Positions 50,440 through 59,873 of a stretch of DNA of 64,000 bases are shown here, in pieces. Numbering within the stretch: position 1 is the stretch's first letter; each line of letters starts with the position of its first letter. The notes under the pieces were generated by a model. It ran no database searches and had not been told where the DNA came from. It saw only the letters and a list, made by a program, of their open reading frames with translations. The translations under genes were made by a program, and so were the position numbers. This DNA comes from Chryseobacterium turcicum (GTDB lineage: Bacteria > Bacteroidota > Bacteroidia > Flavobacteriales > Weeksellaceae), in contig NZ_JAJNAY010000001.1 in NCBI RefSeq assembly GCF_021010565.1, forward strand, positions 1,716,001 through 1,780,000. The letters are read 5' to 3'.

Positions 50440-52050
50440 ATGATTCACGATTATGTAATTATTTCCATCGCTGTACTTTTATCAGTGATGATTTTGGTGA
50501 TGGTAGGGCAGAAGCTCAAAGTGGCTTACCCGATTTTTCTTGTGATTGCAGGTTTACTCGTAAGCTTTATTCCGGGAATGCCGCAAATAGAAATAGAGCC
50601 AGATTTGGTATTTCTTATATTCCTTCCGCCTATTTTATTTGAGGCGGCCTGGTTTACTTCGTGGCAGGATTTTCATAAATGGAGAAAACAGATATTTTCT
50701 ATGGCCTTCGGATTGGTTTTCTTAACATCGATTGTTGTAGCTTATCTTTCTTCCTCAATTATTCCGGGATTAACGGTGGCAATGGGATTTCTTTTGGGTG
50801 GTGTAAATTCGCCTCCAGATGCAGTTGCAGCAACGTCGGTTTTAAAAAATATGAAAATTCCTAAAAAAATTACTACCATTTTAGAAGGTGAAAGTTTGAT
50901 TAATGATGCGTCGAGTTTAATTGTATTTAAATTTGCCTTGGCTGCTGTAATTTCAGGACAATTTATTTTCCGTGACGCTGTGACAGATTTCTTTACCATG
51001 GCTATCGGAGGCATTGCTGTAGGAATCGGAACAGGTTTGGTTTTTGGGAAATTTTTAAGATTAATTCCTTCCAATTCTAATATTGATACGGTAATTACCC
51101 TAATTGTTCCTTACGTGATGTATGTGGCGGCAGAACACTTTCATTTTTCCGGAGTTTTGGCGGTTGTTGCAGGAGGATTATTGATGTCTTATAATTCGCA
51201 TTGTTATTTAAGTCATACTTCGAGAATTCAGACGGGAAATGTATGGAGCGTTATCATTTTCCTGATGAATACCATTATTTTTATTTTGATTGGACTTGAA
51301 TTGCCTATTGTAGTTGCTGCTATGAAAGATTACACCATTTCAGAAGGTATCTTATACAGTATTGTCATTGGTGGTGCTATCATTTTCACTCGTTTGGCTT
51401 ACAGTTATGCAATTGTTTACGTTCCAAGATTATTGTCTAAAAAAGTTCGGCAGGAAAACCCAAAACCCGATTGGAAAGAGCCTTTTATCATCAGTTTTGC
51501 CGCGATGAGAGGGGTTGTTTCTTTGGCAGCAGCACTTTCAATTCCTGTTTATATCAGTCCGGGAGAAGCTTTTCCGCACAGAAATATTATTTTGTTTGTG
51601 ACTTTTGTAATCATTCTTATTACTTTGGTCGGACAAGGATTATTGCTTTCACCAATTTTAAAATTTCTTAAAATTGAAGATGCAGGAAGTGAGCTTCCGG
51701 AAGAGAAGCAGGAAGCTATTTTAATGAAAAAATTAAAGGAAACTGCACTTCAAAAGTTAACTTCAGATTTCTCAGAATTGTCTGAAAGCAACAGTCTGGT
51801 TAGACATCAGATTTATAAGCTGGAAAATGAAATGAAATTAATTGCCGATAAAACGCAATGTATGGGTTCGGCGGTAGATTATGCTTCGGCAATGAATGAA
51901 AATAAAGATGTTTTACGACAAGTCATTCAGGCACAAAGAAACGAACTTCACCGTATGAAACGTGAAAAAATCTTCGATGACCATGTGATGAGAACTATCG
52001 AAATGCAACTCGATTTTGATGAAGCTAAAATCACAGGATTTGCCCATTAA
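50440..52050 (+). CDS. Na+/H+ antiporter, CPA1 family
   Basis: 536 aa. About 12 helices (residues 1-410) then a ~120-aa cytoplasmic helical tail. CPA1 hallmarks: PDLVFLIFLPPILFEAAWFTSW, GGVNSPPDAVAATSVLKN and the transport aspartate in ILEGESLINDASSLIVFKFAL, plus FAAMRGVVSLAAALSIP. It exchanges Na+ (or K+) for H+ in the inner membrane. The tail (QKLTSDFSELSESNSLVRHQIYKLENEMK) is a probable coiled coil. Transcribed alone or with the VOC gene 24 bp downstream. Confidence 0.92.
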   Translation: MIHDYVIISIAVLLSVMILVMVGQKLKVAYPIFLVIAGLLVSFIPGMPQIEIEPDLVFLIFLPPILFEAAWFTSWQDFHKWRKQIFSMAFGLVFLTSIVVAYLSSSIIPGLTVAMGFLLGGVNSPPDAVAATSVLKNMKIPKKITTILEGESLINDASSLIVFKFALAAVISGQFIFRDAVTDFFTMAIGGIAVGIGTGLVFGKFLRLIPSNSNIDTVITLIVPYVMYVAAEHFHFSGVLAVVAGGLLMSYNSHCYLSHTSRIQTGNVWSVIIFLMNTIIFILIGLELPIVVAAMKDYTISEGILYSIVIGGAIIFTRLAYSYAIVYVPRLLSKKVRQENPKPDWKEPFIISFAAMRGVVSLAAALSIPVYISPGEAFPHRNIILFVTFVIILITLVGQGLLLSPILKFLKIEDAGSELPEEKQEAILMKKLKETALQKLTSDFSELSESNSLVRHQIYKLENEMKLIADKTQCMGSAVDYASAMNENKDVLRQVIQAQRNELHRMKREKIFDDHVMRTIEMQLDFDEAKITGFAH

Positions 52051-52074
52051 ATTAATTTTAAAATTAAATTTAAG

Positions 52075-52455
52075 ATGAAATTAAAATCTCTACAGCCCAT
52101 TTTATGGACTGAAAATTTAGACGAAACCATTGGTTTTTATCTTCATATTCTGGGATTTTCATTAAACGAAAGAAACGACGAGTGGCAATGGGCTTCTTTA
52201 CAAAAAGATGAGATTCATATCATGATTTCAAAGCCTAATCAACATGAGAAATTAAACGGAATAGGTTTTTCCGGTTCTTTTTATTTTAATGTTGAAAACA
52301 TAGAGAAGGTATGGGAGGATTTGAAAGAAAAAGCCAATATCTGTTATGAAATTGAAACTTTTGAGTGGGGAATGAGAGAATTTGCCATTTATGATAATAA
52401 CGGATATATTCTGCAATTTGCTCAACCTGCGTCAGAAATTAGCAGAGAGGAATAA
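52075..52455 (+). CDS. VOC-family (bleomycin-resistance-like) protein
   Basis: 126 aa. LQPILWTENLDETIGFYLHILGFSLNERND starts the fold, WASLQKDEIHIMIS and FYFNVENIEKVWEDLKEKA follow, and it ends MREFAIYDNNGYILQFAQP. This is the bleomycin-resistance/dioxygenase-like VOC branch. Resistance is not established; most such proteins have unknown substrates. It lies 24 bp downstream of the antiporter gene. Confidence 0.83.
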   Translation: MKLKSLQPILWTENLDETIGFYLHILGFSLNERNDEWQWASLQKDEIHIMISKPNQHEKLNGIGFSGSFYFNVENIEKVWEDLKEKANICYEIETFEWGMREFAIYDNNGYILQFAQPASEISREE

Positions 52456-52462
52456 AATTTGC

Positions 52463-52470
52463 TATTTTTG
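52463..52470 (+). promoter_or_regulatory. -7-like box of the glutaminyl cyclase gene
   Basis: TATTTTTG, close to TAnnTTTG, 21 nt before the ATG. A TTTG lies directly upstream but too close to be the -33 element. Confidence 0.35.
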
Positions 52471-52491
52471 ATAAAATTTTAGAAATAATAA

Positions 52492-53517
52492 ATGAAAAAT
52501 AAAATAATTGTAGGTTTTGCAGCGTTGCTTATGGTAATGTCTTGTAATAACGACGACAAAATATTGACTTCTCTGGCAGATTATAATGCATCAATGGAAA
52601 CTGGAGGTTACCATTTTGGTGACAAGCTGGATATTCCTAAAGAGGTTTTAGATAACGCAGAAAGTATTACCATCAGTTTTGGCGAAAAAGAATCTACAAG
52701 CCTTACTGTAGACCCAAAATATTTTACATTAGGTGATAATGCCGTAACTTTTAACATCAAAACAAAGGGCGGGAAAAATCTTTATCAGGATGCTACGATT
52801 AATGTTTATAGCAAAAGCCCTGAGCAAAACTTAAATTATGAAATCGTTGCTGAATATCCGCATGACGCGAATAACTTTACACAAGGTTTCCAGCTTGATG
52901 GAAATACAGTGTATGAAAGCGAAGGACAATACGGTTCATCAAGATTAATTACCTATAAACTTGGAGAAAATACTCCTATTAAAGAAACGAAACAGCCGGA
53001 TGATGTTTTTTCTGAAGGAAGTACAATCGCAGGAGATAAGGTGTATCAGTTGACTTGGGAAAACAAAAAAGGATTTGTTTATGACAAAAGCACATTAAGT
53101 CTGATTTCTGAATTTGCGTATCCGGATATGATGGTAAAAGGTTGGGGCTTAACGTATGACGGGAAAAATCTTGTTGCTTCTGATGGTACAAAAAATCTGT
53201 ACTTTTTGGATGTAAGTAACCCTTCAAAAATGGTGAGATATATTTCTGTGGCAGGAAATACGTCCGTATATGACCAATTAAATGAGCTGGAATATTATAA
53301 AGGTTTTATTTATGCAAACGTTTGGCATAAACCTATTATTTTGAAAATTAATCCAGCAAACGGAGAAGTCGTAGGGAAATTTGACTTTACAAAAATTGCC
53401 GATCCATTTACTAAAGCTGACAGCGAAAATGTATTAAACGGAATCGCTTTCAAAGGGGATAATATGTTGGTGACAGGAAAAAAATGGTCTAAAATTTATG
53501 AAGTTGCCATCAAATAG
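52492..53517 (+). CDS. Glutaminyl-peptide cyclotransferase (plant/bacterial beta-propeller type), lipoprotein
   Basis: 341 aa. Lipobox VMSCNNDD. After an N-terminal ~110-residue Ig-like or linker region, the catalytic propeller (from ~120) has the family motifs VAEYPHDANNFTQGFQLDGNTVYESEGQYGSSRL, then VYQLTWENKKGFVYD, MVKGWGLTYDGKNLVASDG and NELEYYKGFIYANVWHKPIILKINP. The enzyme converts N-terminal Gln of exported proteins to pyroglutamate in the periplasm; in Bacteroidota this matters because many secreted proteins start with Gln after signal cleavage at SAQ/YSQ. That link is established for the phylum, not shown here. Confidence 0.85.
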   Translation: MKNKIIVGFAALLMVMSCNNDDKILTSLADYNASMETGGYHFGDKLDIPKEVLDNAESITISFGEKESTSLTVDPKYFTLGDNAVTFNIKTKGGKNLYQDATINVYSKSPEQNLNYEIVAEYPHDANNFTQGFQLDGNTVYESEGQYGSSRLITYKLGENTPIKETKQPDDVFSEGSTIAGDKVYQLTWENKKGFVYDKSTLSLISEFAYPDMMVKGWGLTYDGKNLVASDGTKNLYFLDVSNPSKMVRYISVAGNTSVYDQLNELEYYKGFIYANVWHKPIILKINPANGEVVGKFDFTKIADPFTKADSENVLNGIAFKGDNMLVTGKKWSKIYEVAIK

Positions 53518-53563
53518 TTAAAATTGAAAGCAAGTTCTGATTGAATAAAATAAAGTATGTAAA

Positions 53564-53595
53564 TTGGTAGCGTTCCTTTTGGAGCGCTATCTTTG
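53564..53595 (+). promoter_or_regulatory. Promoter with -33 TTGG and -7 TATCTTTG, overlapping a hairpin
   Basis: TTGG (53564-53567), 20 bp, then TATCTTTG (53588-53595), the usual Bacteroidota geometry. The TTG start codon of the next gene lies 13 nt further. Between the boxes TAGCGTTCC and GGAGCGCTA form an imperfect stem, so the same bases could act as terminator of the cyclase gene. Confidence 0.5.
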
Positions 53596-53608
53596 TAAAA
53601 AAAGTTTT

Positions 53609-54514
53609 TTGAAATTAATATCTCTCTTTCTGGTATTTGTTTTCTGTTCGGTTTCTGCGCAGAAAGTACTTCCTTTTGATACGTTAAAACTTAAGGAAAC
53701 GAAAGATATGTTTGCAGACGATTACGGAAATCTTTATCTCTACCGCAACAAAGATTTTAGCTTTACCAAATACGATTCCTTGGGAAAACAGTTGGGAAAA
53801 ATGATGTTTACGGTTCCGTTTAAAGTTCAGGGAGTTCAAAACCCTTTGAGTGTGGCTCTTTTCTCAGAAAATGCTCAGGAAATGAAATTTGTGGATCAGA
53901 ATCTTAATGATATTCAAAAACTTGATTTTAAGCAAAAATTTAGCTTTATAAAACATGCTTACGCAGAAGATCTGCAACAGATTTGGTTGTTGGATGAAAG
54001 TACAAAACGCCTTCTTCAATACAATTTCAGAAATGATACAACCATCAATTCTTTTCCTTTTGATGCGAGTTTTGAAGATTTGATTGATCTTTTGGTTTTT
54101 GACAATAAGGTATATATTTTAACTAAAAATCAGTTCAGAGTTTACAATTTAAAATTTGAGAAACTATTTGAAGCTCCTGTAGAAAATGCAAAACGTTTCC
54201 GCAGAGAAAACGAAATGATTTTAATTATTGCTAAAAATACCATATTCAAATACATTCCTGAAAAAGGATTGACCAAAATTTTTGAAGACCTTGATGCTCA
54301 AATTGTGGATAAAAATTCATTGTCATATTTTGAAATAAAAGGGAACAAACTCTATCTTTACAGCCTAGAAGATATCGCTGATATTAAAAAACTTAAAGAA
54401 GCTGAAAACCAGAAAAAAGAACTTGAAAAATCCATAGAAAAACTTGAGAAGGAAAAGTCTAAACAGTCAGATATTCTTAAAGTAATGGATGAGATTCAGG
54501 ATTTGGGCTTTTAG
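53609..54514 (+). CDS. Secreted beta-propeller-like protein with coiled-coil tail
   Basis: 301 aa from TTG at the start of MKLISLFLVFVFCSVSAQ, chosen because the open frame upstream overlaps the promoter and no ATG precedes the signal peptide. The mature part shows repeated short strands (MFADDYGNLYLYRNKDFSFTKYDSLGKQLGK; IWLLDESTKRLLQYNFRND; KVYILTKNQFRVYNL) like a WD/NHL-type propeller. Residues ~265-300 form a coiled coil (LKEAENQKKELEKSIEKLEKEK). No catalytic motif. It precedes the deoxynucleoside kinase by 32 bp; the family is common in flavobacteria at this position but its role is unknown. Confidence 0.6.
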   Translation: MKLISLFLVFVFCSVSAQKVLPFDTLKLKETKDMFADDYGNLYLYRNKDFSFTKYDSLGKQLGKMMFTVPFKVQGVQNPLSVALFSENAQEMKFVDQNLNDIQKLDFKQKFSFIKHAYAEDLQQIWLLDESTKRLLQYNFRNDTTINSFPFDASFEDLIDLLVFDNKVYILTKNQFRVYNLKFEKLFEAPVENAKRFRRENEMILIIAKNTIFKYIPEKGLTKIFEDLDAQIVDKNSLSYFEIKGNKLYLYSLEDIADIKKLKEAENQKKELEKSIEKLEKEKSKQSDILKVMDEIQDLGF

Positions 54515-54546
54515 ATTTTAACACTTCAAAATAAAGAGAGATAGAT

Positions 54547-55164
54547 ATGCATATTGCAGTTACAGGAAACATTGGTGCCGGAAAAACAACTTTAACGACG
54601 ATGCTTGCCAAACATTATGGTTGGGATGCTCAGTTTGAAGATGTAGATCATAACCCTTATCTGGAAGATTTTTACGCAGACATGAGCAAGTGGAGTTTTG
54701 CTTTACAGATTTATTTTTTGGGGAGCAGATTCCGTCAGGTAAAAGAGATTAGAGAGAGTGGTGAAAATATTATTCAGGATCGTACCATCTATGAAGACGC
54801 TCATATTTTTGCAGAAAACCTGAATGATATGAAACTTTTGTCTGACAGAGATTTCAAAAACTATGCATCACTTTTTGATTTGATGAAAACTTTTGTTTCG
54901 GCACCCGATTTGCTTATTTACCTTAAATCTGATGTACCGAATCTGGTTAAAAAAATCTATAAAAGAGGAAGGGAATATGAAGCCTCAATCAGTATAGAAT
55001 ATCTTTCTAAGCTGAATCAGAAGTATGAAAAATGGATTTCTTCGTACACAGAAGGTAAACTACTGATTATCGAAGTTGATAATCTTGATTTTGTAGAAAA
55101 ACCAGAAGATTTCGGGTTTATTTTAGAGAAAATAGATGCCGAATTGAACGGTTTATTTAAATAA
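54547..55164 (+). CDS. Deoxynucleoside kinase
   Basis: 205 aa. P-loop GNIGAGKTTLTTML (residues ~7-20), the EDVDHNPYLEDFYADMSKWSFALQIYFL substrate block, the D-R-T ERS-like IIQDRTIYEDAHIFAE motif and the LID region KKIYKRGREYEASISIEYLSKLN. It phosphorylates deoxynucleosides (dAdo/dGuo or dCyd) to monophosphates in the cytoplasm. The ERX motif is DRT here. It leads an ArsC-like gene 15 bp downstream and follows the propeller-like gene. Confidence 0.9.
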   Translation: MHIAVTGNIGAGKTTLTTMLAKHYGWDAQFEDVDHNPYLEDFYADMSKWSFALQIYFLGSRFRQVKEIRESGENIIQDRTIYEDAHIFAENLNDMKLLSDRDFKNYASLFDLMKTFVSAPDLLIYLKSDVPNLVKKIYKRGREYEASISIEYLSKLNQKYEKWISSYTEGKLLIIEVDNLDFVEKPEDFGFILEKIDAELNGLFK

Positions 55165-55179
55165 TTTAGCTTAAATTTT

Positions 55180-55533
55180 ATGATGATGATTAAGGTACTA
55201 CACAATGGAAGTTGTTCAAAATCAAATGCTGTTTTAGAGTATTTGGACGAAAATGGTGTTCAGTTTGAAATCATTAACATTGTGGAAGATCCGTTAAGCG
55301 TTGTAGAACTGAAAACGGTTTTGAAAAAATTAAATCAAAGTGTTTTCCACATTATAAGAAAAGAAGAAAAATTATATCTAGAAAATTTTGCAGGAAAAGA
55401 TTATTCTGAAGAAGAGTGGCTCCAGATTTTATCTGAAAATCCATCTTTAATACAAAGGCCAATCATTATCAAAGGTTCGGTTGCCATGTTGGGAAGACCG
55501 TTGGAAAATGTAAAATTCTTTATTGAAAAATAG
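55180..55533 (+). CDS. ArsC/Spx-family thioredoxin-fold protein
   Basis: 117 aa; any of three ATG in a row could be the start. IKVLHNGSCSKSNAVLEYLDENGVQFEIINIVEDPL carries the single catalytic-type Cys, and NPSLIQRPIIIKGSVAMLGRPLENV holds the conserved R-P-I and G-R-P. This is the ArsC-related family (arsenate reductase or YffB/Spx-like), glutathione-dependent in ArsC. There are no ars genes around, so true arsenate reduction is doubtful. Confidence 0.8.
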   Translation: MMMIKVLHNGSCSKSNAVLEYLDENGVQFEIINIVEDPLSVVELKTVLKKLNQSVFHIIRKEEKLYLENFAGKDYSEEEWLQILSENPSLIQRPIIIKGSVAMLGRPLENVKFFIEK

Positions 55534-55554
55534 ATTTTAAAATAGTATAAAAAG

Positions 55555-55592
55555 AAAAAGGTTAGTTTGTAGAAAACTAACCTTTTTTATTG
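55555..55592. terminator. Bidirectional terminator
   Basis: AAAAAGGTTAGTTT, loop GTAGA, AAACTAACCTTTTTTAT. A- and T-tracts flank the stem on both sides, so it can end both the ArsC-like gene and the leftward DUF493 gene. Confidence 0.85.
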
Positions 55593-55605
55593 GGATTGTA
55601 TGGGC

Positions 55606-55911
55606 TTACAATAAAATTACGCCTTCAATTTTCGCAACTTCCTGATAAATATTGATTACCTGATTTGCGTCTAAAACAAAAGCATTGATATTGCATGCTG
55701 TATATTTTCCGTTTTTGCTTTCGCGGTTGCCCAGTGTGAATTTTATATCATCAAAAACTTTATAAATTTCTGTAAGTTTAGCCTGATCCGTAGGGATAAT
55801 AAACTTAAACAGATAGTCTTCCGGAAAATCATGATTGTTTTCTAGTTTTTCCTTTAGTGACTTATAAAATTCTTCAGGATTTTTGTTTTCACTTCCTTGT
55901 AATATTTCCAT
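55606..55911 (-). CDS. DUF493 family protein
   Basis: 101 aa. KEKLENNHDFPEDYLFKFIIPTDQAKLTEIYKVF is the DUF493 core (DPE-type FPEDYLFKFI), followed by TLGNRESKNGKYTACNINAFV and the end VINIYQEVAKIEGVILL. The family (E. coli YbeD) is an ACT-like fold of uncertain role, maybe allosteric. It precedes DUF4197 on the same strand, 39 bp downstream of that gene. Confidence 0.85.
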   Translation of the reverse strand: MEILQGSENKNPEEFYKSLKEKLENNHDFPEDYLFKFIIPTDQAKLTEIYKVFDDIKFTLGNRESKNGKYTACNINAFVLDANQVINIYQEVAKIEGVILL

Positions 55912-55950
55912 TTTTTTCCTTAATAATATATAAATTTAACGAAAATTACC

Positions 55951-56628
55951 CTATTTTCCAAATGGTGCCAATAGGGATGCTGAATTTTGCTTTTCGTGAT
56001 CTTCGATAATGTTAAAAAGACCATTTACAATTTGCTCTGAAGCCAAAATGCTTAATCCGCCTGCGTTTACATTGGTTTTATTTCCGCCTAAAAGACTTCC
56101 TAAAAGATTGGTTCCCGACAATGCTGTATTGATGGTTTTTACAATACTGTATTTATTAAGCTCTTCCTCAACTTTTGGTGCAATCGCCTGTATCAATTGC
56201 GTCTGCGTTTTTTCTTTTAAAATTAAAGTAGCAGTTCCTTTCTCCCCTTGAATAATTCTGGTTACATCCTGTGAATTCAGACTGTTAACTGCCGTTTCTA
56301 AAATAGGCTTTGAAATATTTACCGTGTAAACTGCCGCTTCAGCAATGTATTCTCTCTCTTTAGCAACAATGGAAGGTGCAATTTTTTCTAAAGTTGTGTT
56401 AATATCTCTAAGCTCTTTTGGCAAAGCTTTGTCAACCAAATTATTTTGAAGAAAAGCTTCTTTGTTGCCGTAAATATTGGCTCCTTTATTGATTCCGCCT
56501 AATAAGACTCTCTTAATGACTGCTAATCCTAAATCTGTCGTAGCAATAGAAGTGCACGAGTTTAAGCTCGTGGTAATTACTGCGCCCGTTCCGAAAATTA
56601 ATGCAGCGGCTATAATATATTTTTTCAT
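55951..56628 (-). CDS. DUF4197 domain lipoprotein or secreted protein
   Basis: 225 aa from the ATG of MKKYIIAAALIFG; upstream ATG codons would extend past a -7-like box (TACCTTTG on the minus strand at 56662-56669). The signal has NSCTSIATTDLGLAVIKR with a lipobox-like LNSC. DUF4197 features: GINKGANIYGNKEAFLQNNLVDKALPKELRDINTTL, then LNSQDVTRIIQGEKGTATLILKEKTQTQLIQAIAPKVEE. It is exported and helical; function not established. It probably shares a transcript with DUF493 downstream. Confidence 0.8.
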   Translation of the reverse strand: MKKYIIAAALIFGTGAVITTSLNSCTSIATTDLGLAVIKRVLLGGINKGANIYGNKEAFLQNNLVDKALPKELRDINTTLEKIAPSIVAKEREYIAEAAVYTVNISKPILETAVNSLNSQDVTRIIQGEKGTATLILKEKTQTQLIQAIAPKVEEELNKYSIVKTINTALSGTNLLGSLLGGNKTNVNAGGLSILASEQIVNGLFNIIEDHEKQNSASLLAPFGK

Positions 56629-57046
56629 TTTCAATTTTTTTATCATTGTCAAATAACGCACCAAAGGTAAATACAATTGTGTGGTTAACAAAAAAATACT
56701 TCATAAAGCATCGATTTTATGCTTCGAATGATACGGCAATTTAATACCAATGTTTTGAATGCTTAAATTTGAGACATTAAAGACGTTTTTGGGTAATTTT
56801 TGCTAAAAAAAACGCTTTGCTTCAATATGAAATATTCATTTATATTAAAATTTTTACTTGTCGAATTTATTAAAATTTAGTTTTTATTAACATATTTCAT
56901 AACTTAACATCCATTTAATAAATTATTTAACTTAATTTAACATCAGTTGATATTTTTTATATTTTTGACCAAAGTCTTCTTTTGAGAAAATAGAATTTGT
57001 CAAAAGTTGATTTTACCTATTTAGATAAAAGATAAAATTAAACTAT
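56629..57046. other. Divergent intergenic region upstream of the PUL
   Basis: About 420 bp between the leftward DUF4197 gene and the SusC gene, with no ORF. It holds the DUF4197 promoter-like box and a -7-like TATTTTTG at 56960-56967, about 80 nt before the SusC ATG. The stretch in between is very AT-rich (TTTTTAACATATTT type) with no palindromic operator or sigma/anti-sigma gene that would control the PUL. Confidence 0.45.
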
Positions 57047-59863
57047 ATGACACAAACTAATTTAAAGTACTCTTGTTTTATTGCCGTTCTCTATTTTGGG
57101 ATGAATGTCAATGGGCAGGTTGCTCCTAAAGACACTGTTGCAAAAGAACAGAAAATAGAGGAGGTTGTACTCATAGGATATGGTACACAGAAAAAAGAAA
57201 ACGTAACAGGAAGTATTGGTTTGGTTACAGCAAAAGATCTTGCTGATAAGCCTAACGCAAACCCATTGAGCTCTATTCAGGGAAAACTTGCAGGGGTAAA
57301 TATTACCAATATTGGTACTCCCGGAGGCTCTCCAAGAGTAGATATTAGAGGGGTAGGTTCTTTAACTGGGAACACTGTATTTATTGTAGATGGAATGATT
57401 ACTACTGATATTTCTTATCTAAATCCTCAGGATATTGAATCAATGAGTGTTTTGAAAGATCCATCGAGTTTAGCTATTTTTGGAGCGCAGGCTGCCAATG
57501 GTGCTGTAATTATTAAAACTAAAACAGGAAAAGGAAAACCTATTTATAATGTCAATTCTTATATTGGATTTAAAAAGGTTACCAATATTCCTAAAATGGT
57601 GAACACTGATCAGTATATCGAGTTATATAACGAAAAACTGATGAATGACAATGGCTCTAGTGCAGGATCTATTAATAGAGTAAATTTCCCGGAAAATACA
57701 GATTGGTTTAATGAAATTTTCCGTACAAGCATTGTTAATGCTAATGATTTTTCTGCAATGGGAAGCTTAGGAAAGCTTAATTATTATGGTAGTGTAGGTT
57801 ATCTTCAAGATCAGGGTAATTTAGCTGCAGGACAAGGAATTAATTCAGGTAGTGGTTTTAATAGATTTAATACTAAGTTAAATCTTAGTTATAAAATAAC
57901 GGATAACATTACAATCGGAAACAATTTTAGTTTCTCTAAAATGCGTACTGATGTAGCGCAGAATCCTTTATTGGACGCATATAATGCCCCTCCAATATTT
58001 TCTGTTATAAATCCTAGTACTGGCGATTATCAATTTTTCAACGGGTATTCGATACCGAATCCTAGAGCTAAATTAGACATGTATCGCTCACAAGTAAGAC
58101 AGGAAAGATTACTAAATAATATATATGGAGAACTGAAATTTTTGAAAGATTTTACTTTCAGAATTAGCTATTCTACAGATAATTATAGCCCAAGTCAATA
58201 TGAATATACTCCAACCCTTACGTATACTCCCGTAACAAGCCAGGAACAGTCAACATTGGTGACTAGAAACTTCAAAAACAGAAATTATGTTTGGGACAAT
58301 ACAATTAATTGGAAAAAAAGCTTTGGCAATCATAATTTTGATGTGTTAGCTGGTTTTTCAAGAACAAGAACAACAATATCTCAGGTTTATTGGGCTTCAA
58401 GAGGAGTTAATTATGATGGTACTAACGGTTCTTTGAATGCTGCAAATGGAACCGGCCAATTATATGTAAGTGGTATAGATAGAGATGATTTAGGAGTAGA
58501 TCAGGATCAACAAAGAGTCGAATCATTTTTTGGAAGATTAAATTATGATTATAAAGGAAAGTATTTGGTAAATGCTTCCATTCGTAGAGATGCAAGCTCA
58601 CAAATTAATGTTGATAGAGCAAGGGTTTTTCCTGCTGTAAGTGCTGGTTGGGTAATATCTAAAGAAGATTTTATGAGCGAGCAAAATGTTTTTAATCTTT
58701 TAAAATTAAGAGCAAGTTATGGTGAGTTAGGAAATCCTAATGTAGGTAGAGGATTTAATCAAAATATATCAATTATCGGTGGAGGTGCCTATTTTGGTAA
58801 CTCGGGTTATCCTGCGGCAACTATCGACCAATTTGTGGATACAGAAATTGGTTGGGAAACCACTGTGGGAAAAGATCTTGGTTTAGAGATGGCATTATTT
58901 AATAATAAGCTTAAAATTGATGCAGCTTATTTTGATAAAGACTCTAAAAATGTTGTGTACGATGTTGTGCAAGGAACAGTATCTGGAGCAGGTAACTGGG
59001 ATAAATTTAAAACTAATGCTTATTCTTTTAATAATAGAGGTTTTGAGGTTTCAGTTAATTATAATACTAAGTTAAGTGACAATGTAAGTTTTGGAGTTTA
59101 TGGAAATTTCACTTCTCTTAAAAATAAAATTACATCAGTTTATGGCGATTCGTATTTAGAAACTGGTGCTAGTTTATTCGGAAATAGAATCGTACGATTG
59201 CAGAATGGTCAGCCTGTAGGTGCATATTATGGCTATGATGTTGCAGGTGTTTTCCAAACAGATGCAGAAGCAGCAGCATCAGGACAAGCAGGTGCAAAGG
59301 CAGGATGGTTTAAATTTGCAGACCAAGATGGTAACGGAGTTATTGATTCTAGAGATAAAACATTCTTAGGAAGTCCTATTCCTAAAGGAACGTATGGTTT
59401 TGGAGTTAACTTTAATATTTACGCTTTTGATATCGCTGTTGATTTCCAAGGTGTATTTGGTAATAAGATCTACAACTACAATCGTGAACGACGTTTTGGA
59501 AATGAAACATGGGATTTAGATATGTATGAAAACAGATGGCAGGGTGCAGGTACTTCTAATACCAATTCGATGATTACATCTAACCAATTAATTATTGCAC
59601 CAAATAGTTTTTATGTTGAAGATGGAAGTTATATCAGAATCAGAAATATTCAGGTGGGTTATAATTTACCTAAATCTTTAGCAAATGCTTTATCTGTAAC
59701 GAAACTAAGATTGTATGTAAGTGCACAGAACCCTTGGACAAGTTTCAAATATAACGGTTTCTCTCCTGAGATTAACAATACTGATCGAGTGCAAATGGGG
59801 ATTGATAATAATATTTACCCAATTTCAGCAATTTACACAATGGGTATGAACTTAACATTTTAA
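57047..59863 (+). CDS. SusC/RagA-type TonB-dependent outer-membrane transporter
   Basis: 938 aa. Signal peptide (CFIAVLYFGMNVNGQ). The TonB-box-like VEEVVLIGYGTQKKENVTGSI is the SusC N-terminal signature, followed by the plug (SSIQGKLAGVNITNIGTPGGSPRVDIRGVGSL; DPSSLAIFGAQAANGAVIIKTK) and a 22-stranded barrel ending LRLYVSAQNPWT and MGMNLTF. It lacks the ~80-residue carboxypeptidase-regulatory-like domain that precedes the plug in most members. With SusD it imports oligosaccharides across the outer membrane. The SusD gene starts 10 nt downstream, so both are cotranscribed. Confidence 0.93.
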   Translation: MTQTNLKYSCFIAVLYFGMNVNGQVAPKDTVAKEQKIEEVVLIGYGTQKKENVTGSIGLVTAKDLADKPNANPLSSIQGKLAGVNITNIGTPGGSPRVDIRGVGSLTGNTVFIVDGMITTDISYLNPQDIESMSVLKDPSSLAIFGAQAANGAVIIKTKTGKGKPIYNVNSYIGFKKVTNIPKMVNTDQYIELYNEKLMNDNGSSAGSINRVNFPENTDWFNEIFRTSIVNANDFSAMGSLGKLNYYGSVGYLQDQGNLAAGQGINSGSGFNRFNTKLNLSYKITDNITIGNNFSFSKMRTDVAQNPLLDAYNAPPIFSVINPSTGDYQFFNGYSIPNPRAKLDMYRSQVRQERLLNNIYGELKFLKDFTFRISYSTDNYSPSQYEYTPTLTYTPVTSQEQSTLVTRNFKNRNYVWDNTINWKKSFGNHNFDVLAGFSRTRTTISQVYWASRGVNYDGTNGSLNAANGTGQLYVSGIDRDDLGVDQDQQRVESFFGRLNYDYKGKYLVNASIRRDASSQINVDRARVFPAVSAGWVISKEDFMSEQNVFNLLKLRASYGELGNPNVGRGFNQNISIIGGGAYFGNSGYPAATIDQFVDTEIGWETTVGKDLGLEMALFNNKLKIDAAYFDKDSKNVVYDVVQGTVSGAGNWDKFKTNAYSFNNRGFEVSVNYNTKLSDNVSFGVYGNFTSLKNKITSVYGDSYLETGASLFGNRIVRLQNGQPVGAYYGYDVAGVFQTDAEAAASGQAGAKAGWFKFADQDGNGVIDSRDKTFLGSPIPKGTYGFGVNFNIYAFDIAVDFQGVFGNKIYNYNRERRFGNETWDLDMYENRWQGAGTSNTNSMITSNQLIIAPNSFYVEDGSYIRIRNIQVGYNLPKSLANALSVTKLRLYVSAQNPWTSFKYNGFSPEINNTDRVQMGIDNNIYPISAIYTMGMNLTF

Positions 59864-59873
59864 TTAAAAAATC

